Of a stretch of DNA of 64,000 bases, positions 52,893 to 61,424 are shown piece by piece. Both the position numbers and the translations under genes were made by a program. The first letter of the stretch is position 1; each line of letters begins with the position of its first letter. The notes below the pieces were generated by a model. The model did not search any database and was not told the origin of the DNA. It saw nothing but the letters and a program-made list of their open reading frames with translations. The stretch comes from Lachnospiraceae bacterium (GTDB lineage: Bacteria > Bacillota_A > Clostridia > Lachnospirales > Lachnospiraceae), in NCBI GenBank assembly GCA_021770615.1, contig JAETQR010000003.1:73864-137863 (forward strand). The letters are read 5' to 3'.

Positions 52893-53035
52893 GACAATTC
52901 CTCCTTAAAATGGTTGTAATGAACAAAGAACGGACGACCCTAAGGAGGGAGGGCTACTTACACCAAATCGGTGCGACTGGACTACCTACCAGTTCTGCAA
53001 GGTTTCCTTGCGTTGTGTTTTTATCTTTGCCCCTA
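52893..53035 (-). ncRNA. yjdF-type riboswitch leader, copy 1
   Basis: On minus the leader folds into short hairpins in a row: GCAAG/CTTGC (52997-53011), ACTGG/CCAGT (52976-52993), GCACC/GGTGT (52960-52974), then CCCT/AGGG with TAGCCCTCCCTCC. The second copy at 58626 keeps all stems while loop bases differ (GCAAGgaaacCTTGC against GCAAGtcgaaCTTGC), which supports a conserved RNA structure. It directly precedes yjdF, as in known yjdF-motif riboswitches. The ligand class is inferred from that family. Confidence 0.75.
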
Positions 53036-53424
53036 TATATATTACCACATAAACGCCCATTTTTCCACAAAAATATGGCAACCCCAGCGGTGGGGAATAA
53101 ATTTCTTAAATCCAGCTATTTCTCTATTTGGGGAGGCTATCGTATTCCACCTGCCGTTTTTTGTGGGTCATCCACAATCAATCATAAAGTGAAATCCTCC
53201 CCTTTTCCACTTTTTTGTGGATGATTTTTCTTTTCCCTATTCCATTATCCCCCCACCAGTGGTATAATGGCTTCATTCCAGATACACACTTGTGTGTTTC
53301 TGTATGTACTGTACATCTTCGGGCGTTATGGGTTGTCGGCGAAAACTGTCCAATAGCCTTGAAGATGTACTTTTTATGCTCTGCCATACCCCTTTCCTTA
53401 CGGGCGTCCATGTCAGATAAATCT

Positions 53425-53735
53425 GCAATCTGCGTCAGAAGGTAATGGTTTTTCATCGCATTGCTGTTCTGGCTGTTTAAATGTTCAATATCATAGATCC
53501 CATTTTTCTGACTGTTGAATCCTTCATTTTCGATCCTCTATCTTCCCCTGCCGACCTCTATCATTTCTTCCAGATTTCTTTTGGTAAGGACAATGTCTGT
53601 AATCCACTGGAAACAGACCTCTTTTCCGCCCGGCTTTTCATACCGGTATTCACACACATTCATCTTTTCTTTTTTGCCCGCCGTCACATCCACGTCATTG
53701 GCATACCTTCCCCTCCCGCCTTCTTTCCCTATGTT
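53425..53735 (-). pseudogene. DDE transposase C-terminal fragment
   Basis: The minus strand reads YANDVDVTAGKKEKMNVCEY, RYEKPGGKEVCFQWITDIVL, TKRNLEEMIEVGRGR, then TAG in place of the usual Trp, then RIENEGFNSQKNGIYDIEHL and NSNAMKNHYLLTQIADL. This is the end of a DDE transposase of a type common in Lachnospiraceae. Both flanks are lost: it begins inside a broken integrase and ends in unrecognised sequence (53178-53424). Confidence 0.82.
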
Positions 53736-53739
53736 ACTT

Positions 53740-54374
53740 ACTTCATTTGGCTCTTCCTTATAAGTTAACGTCATTAATTCTCCGATCCTTGCGCCAGTCC
53801 AATACAATAGCTGAAATGCCATATAAGATACTGGCTTGTCCCGCACTCCCTCAAGGAACTGCAGATATTCATCCTTCGTTCAAAAATCCATTTCCTCTGC
53901 CCTGCTCTTTCCAATACTTCCCGCTTTCTTGTATGGGCTGCCCTGCAAATCGTAATAACGCTCTACATAATTGAAAATAGCAGACAACTGGTTGTTAATT
54001 GTTTTCAGGTACGTTTCCGAATATCCCTTTTTCAACAGTTCATTCTGCCACTTTCGGATATCTGCTGCCTTAATCTCGTTAATGGCACGATTTCCAAAGT
54101 ACGGGAGAATTTTCAAATCAATAATATACCGCTTGGTACGTACTGTATTTTCCTTCAACCTTGCCTCCATGTCCTCCAGATAAATCTCCACAAATTTATC
54201 AAACCGCATCTCCGGATTGCTCTCCTGCTGTTGTAGAAATTCCCTCACCCAAGCCTCTGCCTCCTATTTTGTCTGGAAACCACGCTTAAACTTCTTTTTC
54301 CGGTTGCCCTGCCAGTCCGTATAATAAAACTGGCACAGCCATTTTCCTGTTTTCTTATCCTTGCTTAAATTCAT
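53740..54374 (-). pseudogene. Tyrosine recombinase/integrase, pseudogene
   Basis: From ATG 54374 (AAGGAG 5 bases upstream) the protein starts MNLSKDKKTGKWLCQFYYTD and GNRKKKFKRGFQTK, stops at TAG, resumes EAEAWVREFLQQQESNPEMR through the SAM-like domain (LPYFGNRAINEIKAADIRKW), stops at TGA at 53880 (for Trp after EEMDF), and resumes TKDEYLQFLEGVRDKPVSYM to GARIGELMTLTY, where the transposase fragment cuts in. The catalytic His-Arg-Tyr end is gone. It is related to the intact integrase at 62888. Confidence 0.85.
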
Positions 54375-54462
54375 TTGCTCTCCTTTCCTGCCATTTCACT
54401 GCCAGCTATTCTTCCGCTGGTAGCTCAAAATAATAAATCTCTGCCTCCAATTTTCTTTCCAC

Positions 54463-54681
54463 TTAATCTGCCTGTCTGTTGCTAGAAGAAGAATGCACTG
54501 CTTCCAACATTTCATCCGTAATCTCCATACCGTAAAATTTCTCAAGGAAAAATTGTGTCGGCACTTTGCCGGGAATAACAATCTTGTCCATCTTCTCCAA
54601 TTCATAGCAATACAACTTTGACATTCCAAGCAAACCCTGCACTTCGGATATCGACAAAAACATCTGGCTGGTTTTCCCCAT
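54463..54681 (-). CDS. Excisionase-like helix-turn-helix protein
   Basis: 72 residues: MGKTSQMFLSISEVQGLLGM, SKLYCYELEKMDKIVIPGKV, PTQFFLEKFYGMEITDEML. The lead matches the excisionase/MerR-like DNA-binding proteins that sit beside integrases of mobilizable elements. The middle is shorter than usual, perhaps by a small deletion. It lies 89 bases upstream of the dead integrase in the same direction, so it may be a leftover. Confidence 0.65.
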   Translation of the reverse strand: MGKTSQMFLSISEVQGLLGMSKLYCYELEKMDKIVIPGKVPTQFFLEKFYGMEITDEMLEAVHSSSSNRQAD

Positions 54682-55008
54682 AAGCTCCCCCTTTCTGCAT
54701 CAGATATAACAACAGATACAATTGCGTCCTGTCAGTAGGATATTTGAAATTTTTTCATTTTGTCCCTTGCATTCCGCTTCCTGTTTTCATTTCCATACAG
54801 AAATTCCTGCTTTGCCACACCTTTTCCCCATCTGCGAGGCTGACCTTTCTATGCCTGTTCTTTCATTTTTTGCTTTTATTCAAGAAGTTTAAAAACTTTT
54901 AGCAAAATTCTGAAATTTAGCACTTGACAAAACGCAACAAAATGATATTCTATAATGATACAGTTTTAAAATTGTATGGGTGGCATGGGCGAGAAGGAGA
55001 AAGAAGAA

Positions 55009-55659
55009 ATGTATGAATATGTTAAAAAATCCGAATATGCACCTGTTAGAAAAGAACTTGAGAGAATTATCAAATGTGTTCAAATCGAGATGAGAGAAAA
55101 ATATGATTTGACATTCCAGTTTCAACTAATTGGAAGTGGACGAAGGCATCTCGTAACCAGAATTTGTGGAGGAAATGATGGTTATGACTTTGATTATAAC
55201 TTAATTATTTCGCACCCTGGAAATGGATATTCCTATAAAGCAGATATTTTAAAACGGAATTTTATATCCGCTTTCAAGAATGCTTTACAAGGAACATCGT
55301 ACTCATTTCCAAAGGATTCGACCTCTGCCATTACCATAAAGGTAGTTGACAAAAATCATAAAAGAATACGCCATAGTTGCGACTTTGCAATTATTTATTA
55401 TGATACTTTTGAGGAAAATGACGGTTATTTTTATTTGAGGAATAATAAGAAACAAAATAAATATGAGTTTGCTTTTCGGTCATTAAATTGTGACACAGAA
55501 GAAAAGGTGGATGATATTTGTGCCGAAAATAACGGATGGAATGATATAAGGGAAGAGTATATAAAATTGAAAAATATCAATGAGAGAACAGACAAGCATT
55601 CATTTTCTCTTTACATTGAAGCAGTCAATAATGTGTATAATCAAATGTTTTACCAGTAA
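55009..55659 (+). CDS. Nucleotidyltransferase-fold protein
   Basis: 216 residues from ATG 55009 (AAGGAG 9 bases upstream). The core QLIGSGRRHLVTRICGGNDG followed by YDFDYNLIISHPG gives the GS...DxD pattern of the Pol-beta nucleotidyltransferase fold, and HSCDFAIIYYD supplies the third Asp. It resembles MNT-type enzymes of toxin-antitoxin or phage-defence loci, but no HEPN partner is next to it. TTGACA at 54924 and TATAAT at 54951 stand 21 bases apart, too far for a normal promoter. The stretch 54682-55008 shows nothing else. Confidence 0.7.
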   Translation: MYEYVKKSEYAPVRKELERIIKCVQIEMREKYDLTFQFQLIGSGRRHLVTRICGGNDGYDFDYNLIISHPGNGYSYKADILKRNFISAFKNALQGTSYSFPKDSTSAITIKVVDKNHKRIRHSCDFAIIYYDTFEENDGYFYLRNNKKQNKYEFAFRSLNCDTEEKVDDICAENNGWNDIREEYIKLKNINERTDKHSFSLYIEAVNNVYNQMFYQ

Positions 55660-55775
55660 ACTGCTGTTAACAGGGAGATTTTTTGCCCTTATCCGTCATC
55701 TTTTTGTTTTCATTTCTCTCTGCCTGTGTTACAATACAAATGTATCTGTCAAATATATTTGTTGGAGGAATTCTA

Positions 55776-56321
55776 ATGACCGTTGGAGAAAAAATAAGGG
55801 CTTACCGCAAAATGCGTGGCATCTCTCAAAAGATGTTAGGAAAACTGGCAGGCGGCATAAACGAAGTGACGATAAGAAAATATGAAGCTGGAGACCGCAA
55901 CCCAAAACCAGATCAGCTTCTAAAAATTGCTGACGCTCTCGGCATCAGTATCAACATTTTTATGGATTTTGACATTGAAACGTTATCGGATGTACTGTCC
56001 CTGATTTTTAAGATGGACGAGCAGTTAGATGTAGAGTTTACTGGTAAAAAGAACAAGAAAGGGGAATATGCCCCAGATTCCATTTTCTTAAAATTCAATA
56101 ATCCGCTCATCAATGACAGGCTTGCAAAATGGGCAAGAACAAGAGATTTGGTTCAGCAAACGGTGGACGCCAGAGATGAATTTGATACAGAAGAAGAATA
56201 TCAGAATGAGGTTGCTGACATGCGGGAGAAGGCAGATGAAATAAAGCAGCATTTGATGGATAGCAGTATAGTTGTAAAAAAAAGTACTGAAGGTATCGTT
56301 GTGAAAATATCAAACACATAA
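55776..56321 (+). CDS. XRE-type regulator of a nuclease operon
   Basis: 181 residues from ATG 55776 (TTGGAGG 6 bases upstream; the frame is open to 55683). An N-terminal HTH (MTVGEKIRAYRKMRGISQKM, NEVTIRKYEAGDRNPKPDQL) is followed by a mixed domain with FDIETLSDVLSLIFKMDEQL and an acidic coiled C terminus. It ends 10 bases before the nuclease gene and is surely transcribed with it, as a controller that keeps a potentially harmful enzyme in check (inference). Confidence 0.8.
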   Translation: MTVGEKIRAYRKMRGISQKMLGKLAGGINEVTIRKYEAGDRNPKPDQLLKIADALGISINIFMDFDIETLSDVLSLIFKMDEQLDVEFTGKKNKKGEYAPDSIFLKFNNPLINDRLAKWARTRDLVQQTVDARDEFDTEEEYQNEVADMREKADEIKQHLMDSSIVVKKSTEGIVVKISNT

Positions 56322-56331
56322 AGGGGGCTAA

Positions 56332-57759
56332 TATGCTATTTTCCGAATTATACAAAATAACATTACAAGGTAATGAAGATTGGTTTGATCCAATCCTTAC
56401 AAAAGATACTTGTCTATTTATTGACCCTTTTTCCGTTTTCAAATCATCTAACACATTATTTGAAAACAGTTATGCGGAAATGATGTATTTTTTCAACAAA
56501 CTTTTGAACTAATAGCACATGCTGGCGGAAATGTATCCAATCTTAGTTATAAAAAAGCTGAAGGTATGCTACTTTTTCCAGAGGTTAATGCATTATGTCT
56601 GGGATATTCAAAATCTCGCAGAGGTTCTGGATCTGGGCCAGAATGGGCAAAAATACTAGCATCAAATATAAATTCTATTATTGCACAGGGCATTACCAAT
56701 ATTACACACTTTGAGGAATTAGGTATTTTTTGTGAAGGAATTGGACCAGATAGATTAAGTGATATAACAGCAAATCTCCTCAAATCACGTCTTATAACAT
56801 ATACCCAACGTATTTGTCATGAATATAATATTCCTATGACAAAAAAGAGACTTCAAAACAGTGCTTTTGATTATCAATTTAAGTGTTGGAACAGCAAAGA
56901 GGTCCTTCTCCCCACTAATCCATACAAAAGTAATTCTCCTGTTTTGCTAGTTCCCAAAGATTTTTTGAATCTACTTCCCGAAATAAATTCATGCGATTTT
57001 GAAGAAACCATACAACTCTCGGAGCGATTGCGAAATGATTTCAATTATGAAGTTGACAAAAATCTTGACAAACATTCCATTTCACAAATTGCTATTGAAC
57101 ATTATGATCTTGTAAAAGAATATATCAATATTGTGGAAAAACGAAAGGCCAATTCATTCGGCGAACTTATGAAAAAAACGCTACGCTACACATGGTATGA
57201 ACTATCAAAAGGAATTGTAGAAAATAACAAATTTACCTTTTCAAATATAACAAATGAAAAGGAATTTTTTGATAAAATTTTAGACTTTGCAGACTATTTT
57301 AGGGAATTTATAGAACTTCGCTCAGGCTATAAGCTCTTATGGAACGAAACGAAAACTCTTCCTCGTAGCGAGGAAGATGTTCAACTGCTTTTTAAAGGTA
57401 TATTAGATGAGCACTGTCGTGCAAATAATATTGACTTTACTCGAGAAGTAAATCAAGCTATGGGACCTGTAGATTTTCGTTTTAGTTCCGGATATACAAA
57501 TCGAGTGTTATTAGAAGCTAAACTTGCTAAAAATACCAAGTTTTGGAATGGATTAAAAAAACAACTTCCCAAATACCTTCAAATTGATAAATGCAAATAC
57601 GGAATTTTTCTTGTTATTGCATTTACTGATAAGGACATAGAAAGAATTAACTCTTTACAAGATATTGCAAATGAAACCTCAAAATTCTACAATGTTACAA
57701 TCAAAACAATAGTGGTAGACGCCCGCATAGAAAACAAGTTATCTGCTTCTAGATTATAA
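56332..57759 (+). pseudogene. PD-(D/E)XK-like defence nuclease, frameshifted
   Basis: The gene starts at 56332 with MLFSELYKITLQGNEDWFDP and TKDTCLFIDPFSVFKSSNTL. After MMYFF the frame must shift by one in a run of six T at about 56490; the old frame stops at LLN, the next gives QQTFELIAHAGGNVSNLSYK and continues whole to 57759 (about 475 residues in all). The end shows GPVDFRFSSGYTNRVLLEAK and NTKFWNGLKKQLPKYLQIDK, which fits a PD-(D/E)XK core (D...E-x-K). A single missing T may be a sequencing error or a phase-variable slip. Confidence 0.75.
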
Positions 57760-57794
57760 AATTTAGAAGCAATTTAGAATCACCCCCAAAAAGC

Positions 57795-57835
57795 AAACGC
57801 TACAACCCCTATAAACACTGGGCTGTAGCGTTTTC
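57795..57835 (+). terminator. Terminator of the XRE-nuclease pair
   Basis: A 9-base stem AACGCTACA (about 57796-57804) / TGTAGCGTT (57824-57832) with TTTTCCC after it, 37 bases past the nuclease stop. Confidence 0.75.
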
Positions 57836-57999
57836 CCTGTCTACTCGAACTCCCTACGGATATAACATAATTGTTAAATATTTAATTGCTTTTTAAGGGT
57901 TTTCATAGCTATAATATCCATATTTCACGCTGTATTTACAGTTTCAGAGCAAACAGGTATCATACGGGTATCACAGATTTTCTCCTTGACTGCCATATC

Positions 58000-58021
58000 T
58001 ACATGGTGCTAGCACCATGTA
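58000..58021. repeat. 22-base perfect palindrome downstream of yjdF copy 2
   Basis: TACATGGTGCT followed by its exact complement AGCACCATGTA. The same as the inner part of 52424-52447. It lies 188 bases past the second yjdF stop. The rest of 57836-58208 is AT-rich, with a weak relative of the 52310 repeat near 58154 and no gene. Confidence 0.9.
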
Positions 58022-58208
58022 ATTATATCAATAAGGAAAAATCATTATTCACTCTGTTACGCAATCGAAGCCCCTTTTTATCAACATAAGTATAAAAGGT
58101 CGTTGCTATCTTTTTACACTTTTAAAGCCTTATAAAACGAACGTTTCACGCACCCTAAAGCGTAACAATACAGCATCTACATTTCATTAGGAAATGCCGG
58201 AGCAGGTA

Positions 58209-58625
58209 TTACCTGCCCCTATGCTTTTCTTTCCTTTTCTGCTGTTTCAGTTCAAACTGCCGCTGTTTCTCCGCTTCCCGTTGTTCCCGGCTCACAGTCT
58301 TGCGTTCAGTTTTCAACTGCTCCTGCTGTAATTTCAAAGCCTGTTGTGATTTTGTTCCTATCCCAGTATTTTGTACCTGTTTCCGCACTTCACGCTGTAC
58401 CCGTTTAGGATTGCGACCTGCTTCTTTTACATCAGTTGCCACAGCCGGACTAAATCGTAGTCGATAGTAATTTTTCAGAACGAAATTATATATTTCATAA
58501 TCTTTGGGTTCTGCACCAAATGTAACTTTACATACAGATAATTTACCCTCTGATATTCGTTCAAAAATACCTATCCAAAATGGTTCCTCAAAAAATACTG
58601 TCAGTTTACCCGATACTTTGTCCAT
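58209..58625 (-). CDS. yjdF: YjdF family protein, copy 2
   Basis: 138 residues, about 90% identical by eye to the copy at 52476 (MDKVSGKLTVFFEEPFWIGI, YEIYNFVLKNYYRLRFS, basic tail to KEKHRGR). Differences are spread and mostly conservative, and the tail keeps its charge, so both copies seem to be under selection rather than one being a relic. The leader, ribosome site and downstream palindrome are copied too. The unit duplicated is thus larger than the gene. Confidence 0.9.
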   Translation of the reverse strand: MDKVSGKLTVFFEEPFWIGIFERISEGKLSVCKVTFGAEPKDYEIYNFVLKNYYRLRFSPAVATDVKEAGRNPKRVQREVRKQVQNTGIGTKSQQALKLQQEQLKTERKTVSREQREAEKQRQFELKQQKRKEKHRGR

Positions 58626-58770
58626 GACAATTCCTCCTTAAAATAATTGTAATGAACAAAGAACGGACGACCCTAAGGAGGGAGGGCTACTTACACCTAA
58701 ATGGTGCGACTGGACTACCTACCAGTTCTGCAAGTTCGACTTGCGTTGTGTTTTTATCTTTGCTCCTATA
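58626..58770 (-). ncRNA. yjdF-type riboswitch leader, copy 2
   Basis: The same series of hairpins as copy 1, with the first at 58730-58744 (GCAAG/CTTGC, loop changed), ACTGG/CCAGT and GCACC/GGTGT. Loop changes with kept stems between the copies are the main evidence for structure. It directly precedes yjdF copy 2. Confidence 0.75.
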
Positions 58771-58820
58771 TACTAACACATAATTATCCGTTTTTCCATA
58801 AAAACAATCCTCGCCGCTCA

Positions 58821-59264
58821 TTACTGTATTTCTGCCAAAGATTTTTGAATATCTTTATAGACCAACGATTGCATACTGTCTGCATAAAGAGATATATCCG
58901 CTTTTTGCAGTGCGGAAACAATATCTTCTTTTAATCCCGGCTTATTTTTTGCTATCATAGGTAGCAATTTTATACACTGTCTTGCCGTTATCGGCTTAAC
59001 ATCTTCTATATGCTTCAAATATTCGTCTATGATTTCATCAATTTTATTATCTTTATCCCATTTAGCGTTGTAGGCAATCAGCGTAAGCCCTCTTGTTCGA
59101 ATGTAAGAATTATCATTATCAATCATATCAGCTAACTTATCCATATAACAATATACCTTGTCAGATTCCTCACATTCTTTTTGCAATATCTGTAATGCTT
59201 TGTATGCCGTATTATTATTTTTCTCAAATAACAGCTTAAAATTATCCTCTATATTTATTTCCAT
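58821..59264 (-). CDS. HEAT-repeat-like protein
   Basis: 147 residues, all helical: NFKLLFEKNNNTAYKALQIL, YMDKLADMIDNDNSYIRTRG, LTLIAYNAKWDKDNKIDEII, ITARQCIKLLPMIAKNKPGL. The regular spacing of helix pairs suggests HEAT/ARM-type repeats. Proteins like this are sometimes called SufBD in databases without support. It lies upstream of the yjdF copy and 107 bases after the mobilization genes. Confidence 0.7.
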   Translation of the reverse strand: MEINIEDNFKLLFEKNNNTAYKALQILQKECEESDKVYCYMDKLADMIDNDNSYIRTRGLTLIAYNAKWDKDNKIDEIIDEYLKHIEDVKPITARQCIKLLPMIAKNKPGLKEDIVSALQKADISLYADSMQSLVYKDIQKSLAEIQ

Positions 59265-59370
59265 GCCGTTTCATCTCCCATATCTTTAATCATGCTTCCA
59301 ATTATAGCACTTTCTCTCTACATCTGCCACTATAAATACAGGGCATGACAACCGCCATGCCCCACATTTT

Positions 59371-59691
59371 TTATCGCTCCAATGTTCTCTCTATCTTCTG
59401 TTTCTGCCCTTTTAAATCGTTCTGTTTCTCATACAGATTATTCCGCTCTTTACAGAGTTCTTTCATGCGCTCCAACTGCGCCCTCACTCCCTCCCGGCAA
59501 TCCGGCTCTATCTTCTTATATTCCCCGGTCAGATTGCGGATTGTATTATTATTTTCTTTTATCTGCTCTGATAAGCACACCCAGTCTATCAGATTCTGCA
59601 CTTCCTTATCTGTTTCGTATAGGTCTGTTTCTGACACAATTTTAGCACATAGCCGCACCATGACTTTCTTCTCCATATCCGTCATATCCAA
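59371..59691 (-). CDS. Coiled-coil protein beside the relaxase
   Basis: 106 residues, charged and helical: VMVRLCAKIVSETDLYETDK, NNTIRNLTGEYKKIEPDCRE, MKELCKERNNLYEKQNDLKG. No known fold. It starts (TTG 59691 or ATG 59685) 16 bases after the relaxase stop on the same strand, so it belongs to the mobilization operon, perhaps as an accessory of the relaxosome. Confidence 0.65.
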   Translation of the reverse strand: MDMTDMEKKVMVRLCAKIVSETDLYETDKEVQNLIDWVCLSEQIKENNNTIRNLTGEYKKIEPDCREGVRAQLERMKELCKERNNLYEKQNDLKGQKQKIERTLER

Positions 59692-59706
59692 TCAATCCTC
59701 TCTTTC

Positions 59707-61077
59707 CTATCGGCTCATTTCAAAGGCACGTTTCGGGTGTTTATTTGCCCTCTCCGCATGTTCTAACGCCTTTGACCGTTCTACTATCAACTGCACCTGC
59801 TCTCTGCCTAAATGACGCTCCAAACGCCCCAAATCAGATGCTTTTTCTTGCAATCGCTCTATGGTGTCGCTTTGCTCCATGACCTTATCTGCTAATCGGC
59901 TAATCTGCTCCTTTTGCCCGTCCACTTTGGCGGTCAGCTTCTTGCCCTGCTCCGTAAGCTGTACGCATTTGATAGTCAGATTTTTTATCACCTCTTTCAA
60001 TTTCTCCACAAGCGGTAAAGCCTTTTTATCCCGGTATGCCTTTGCGCTCATCAATGCCCCCGGCTCCGCTAACTGCCATTTTACATCTTCATCATAGGCG
60101 TGTATGTTGCGCTCCATGACTTCCTTTGACTGCACCATTTTGTTGATTTTCTGCTGCAACTTTTTCTGCTGCTTCTCCAACTTTCCATTTTCAGATAACA
60201 GCTTTTCTTTATCCTCTGTCAGCGTTTCCGTCTGCTCTTTCAAAAGAAGATTTGTAGCGGAAAGTTCCGACACTTCCTGCCGGATCACTTCGCCCTCTTT
60301 GCGTATCTGCTCCGTTTCCTGTCCTGCCGCTATCTGCTGATGAAGAATATCAGCTAATTCCTCTTTACTGTCGGAAATTGTCTGCTCCAGTTCGACAACT
60401 TCTTTTGCACGCTCCTTTTTCTCGAAATCCAAAACAGATAAATGCTTCTCATGTGTTCCCTTTTTCTCCCACTCAATCCCACGTTGTAGCATAATCTCTG
60501 CAAGATGTTCCTTTTCTGCCGCCGCCCACTGGTTACGCTCCGTTTCGCTCCTTGTACCGCCCTTAAAGCCGAGTTCTGCCAGTGCCTTTTTTAGTGACAC
60601 TCTTGTTTCAAGCCCTCTCTTGCTTCCAGTCGTATATGGTATAAAATCTATATGCAGATGCGGCGTAGCCTCGTCCATGTGGAGATGTGCCGAAAACACC
60701 CTCAATGTGGGATTGCGCCGCTGAAAGTCCTGCATATATTCATCAAGTATTTTCGCTGCAAGCTGTCCGTCCCCGGTCTTTGCCCCCATATCGTCCTTGT
60801 TGCCTATCTGCAAAATAATCTCATGGAATGGCTTTTCCTGTTTGCCGGAACAGATTTTCTCATAGTAATCATCAATCCGGCGGTCACTTCTGGTCTGCTT
60901 CTCATTGTACCGGGCAAGTGCTTCATCAAATAATTTGTGATATACGTCTTTGATATTTTCGTTGCAGTATTCCACGTTCAGACAGCTCCGTTCCGGGTCA
61001 GTGTTCTTTGCGTGGAATTTTCTGCTGTTATGGTTGACAGAGCCTTTCCCTGTCATAACGCTGATTGTCCGTTTCAT
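59707..61077 (-). CDS. MobV (Mob/Pre) family relaxase
   Basis: 456 residues. The first 210 form the relaxase: NHNSRKFHAKNTDPERSCLN, the metal motif SAHLHMDEATPHLHIDFIPY (HxH plus the extra His pair of MobV) and GLETRVSLKKALAELGFKGG. The rest is a long coiled coil (about 225-420). MobV relaxases nick oriT and carry single-stranded DNA into a recipient with help from another element's transfer machinery. The hairpin-rich stretch just upstream is the probable oriT. Confidence 0.92.
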   Translation of the reverse strand: MKRTISVMTGKGSVNHNSRKFHAKNTDPERSCLNVEYCNENIKDVYHKLFDEALARYNEKQTRSDRRIDDYYEKICSGKQEKPFHEIILQIGNKDDMGAKTGDGQLAAKILDEYMQDFQRRNPTLRVFSAHLHMDEATPHLHIDFIPYTTGSKRGLETRVSLKKALAELGFKGGTRSETERNQWAAAEKEHLAEIMLQRGIEWEKKGTHEKHLSVLDFEKKERAKEVVELEQTISDSKEELADILHQQIAAGQETEQIRKEGEVIRQEVSELSATNLLLKEQTETLTEDKEKLLSENGKLEKQQKKLQQKINKMVQSKEVMERNIHAYDEDVKWQLAEPGALMSAKAYRDKKALPLVEKLKEVIKNLTIKCVQLTEQGKKLTAKVDGQKEQISRLADKVMEQSDTIERLQEKASDLGRLERHLGREQVQLIVERSKALEHAERANKHPKRAFEMSR

Positions 61078-61084
61078 ATTTCCC

Positions 61085-61330
61085 TTTCTCCCTGTCAGGT
61101 AATAAGCGCCGGATACGGCGCATAGCCTTTGTTACTTTCTGCGAAAGTAACGCAAAAGCACTTTTGACAGGCAAGCCTATCAAAAATGCAACCTGCAAGC
61201 AGGTTTTGCGCCCTGCCGGGGGCAAGCTGTCTGTTGGACAGCATAACGTCCTAACGGACGGGGCGGCTTTTCGCCGCCTTGATACCGCCGCTTTCCGACT
61301 TTCTCCCAACAGCGCAACATTGTAATGTCT
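61085..61330. other. Candidate oriT / hairpin-rich region
   Basis: The non-coding stretch between the RepA-like and MobV genes holds many inverted repeats: CGCCG/CGGCG, GTTACTTTC/GAAAGTAAC (about 61131-61151), AACCTGC/GCAGGTT, GCTGTC/GACAGC, CGTCC/GGACG and GGCGGC/GCCGCC. Position next to a MobV relaxase and this structure fit an oriT. GC is much higher than in the flanks. The nick site cannot be placed. Confidence 0.6.
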
Positions 61331-61424
61331 ATAATTTTTGCAACCTTGCACTCTTCAAGAACGCAATTCCAAGACTGCAAAATTCTAATAACCTGCATTG
61401 TTGCGCTGTTACCTTGCCTGTCCG

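Noticed and set aside
53178..53424. ORF continuing past the transposase fragment
   Set aside because: After the QIADL end the residues match nothing I recognise and there is no independent start. It is treated as frame left open by chance.
50900..57852. ACTCGAACTC at 50900 and 57843 as attachment sites of an element
   Set aside because: A 10-base match is too short, and neither copy lies beside a tRNA gene or a suitable integrase boundary.
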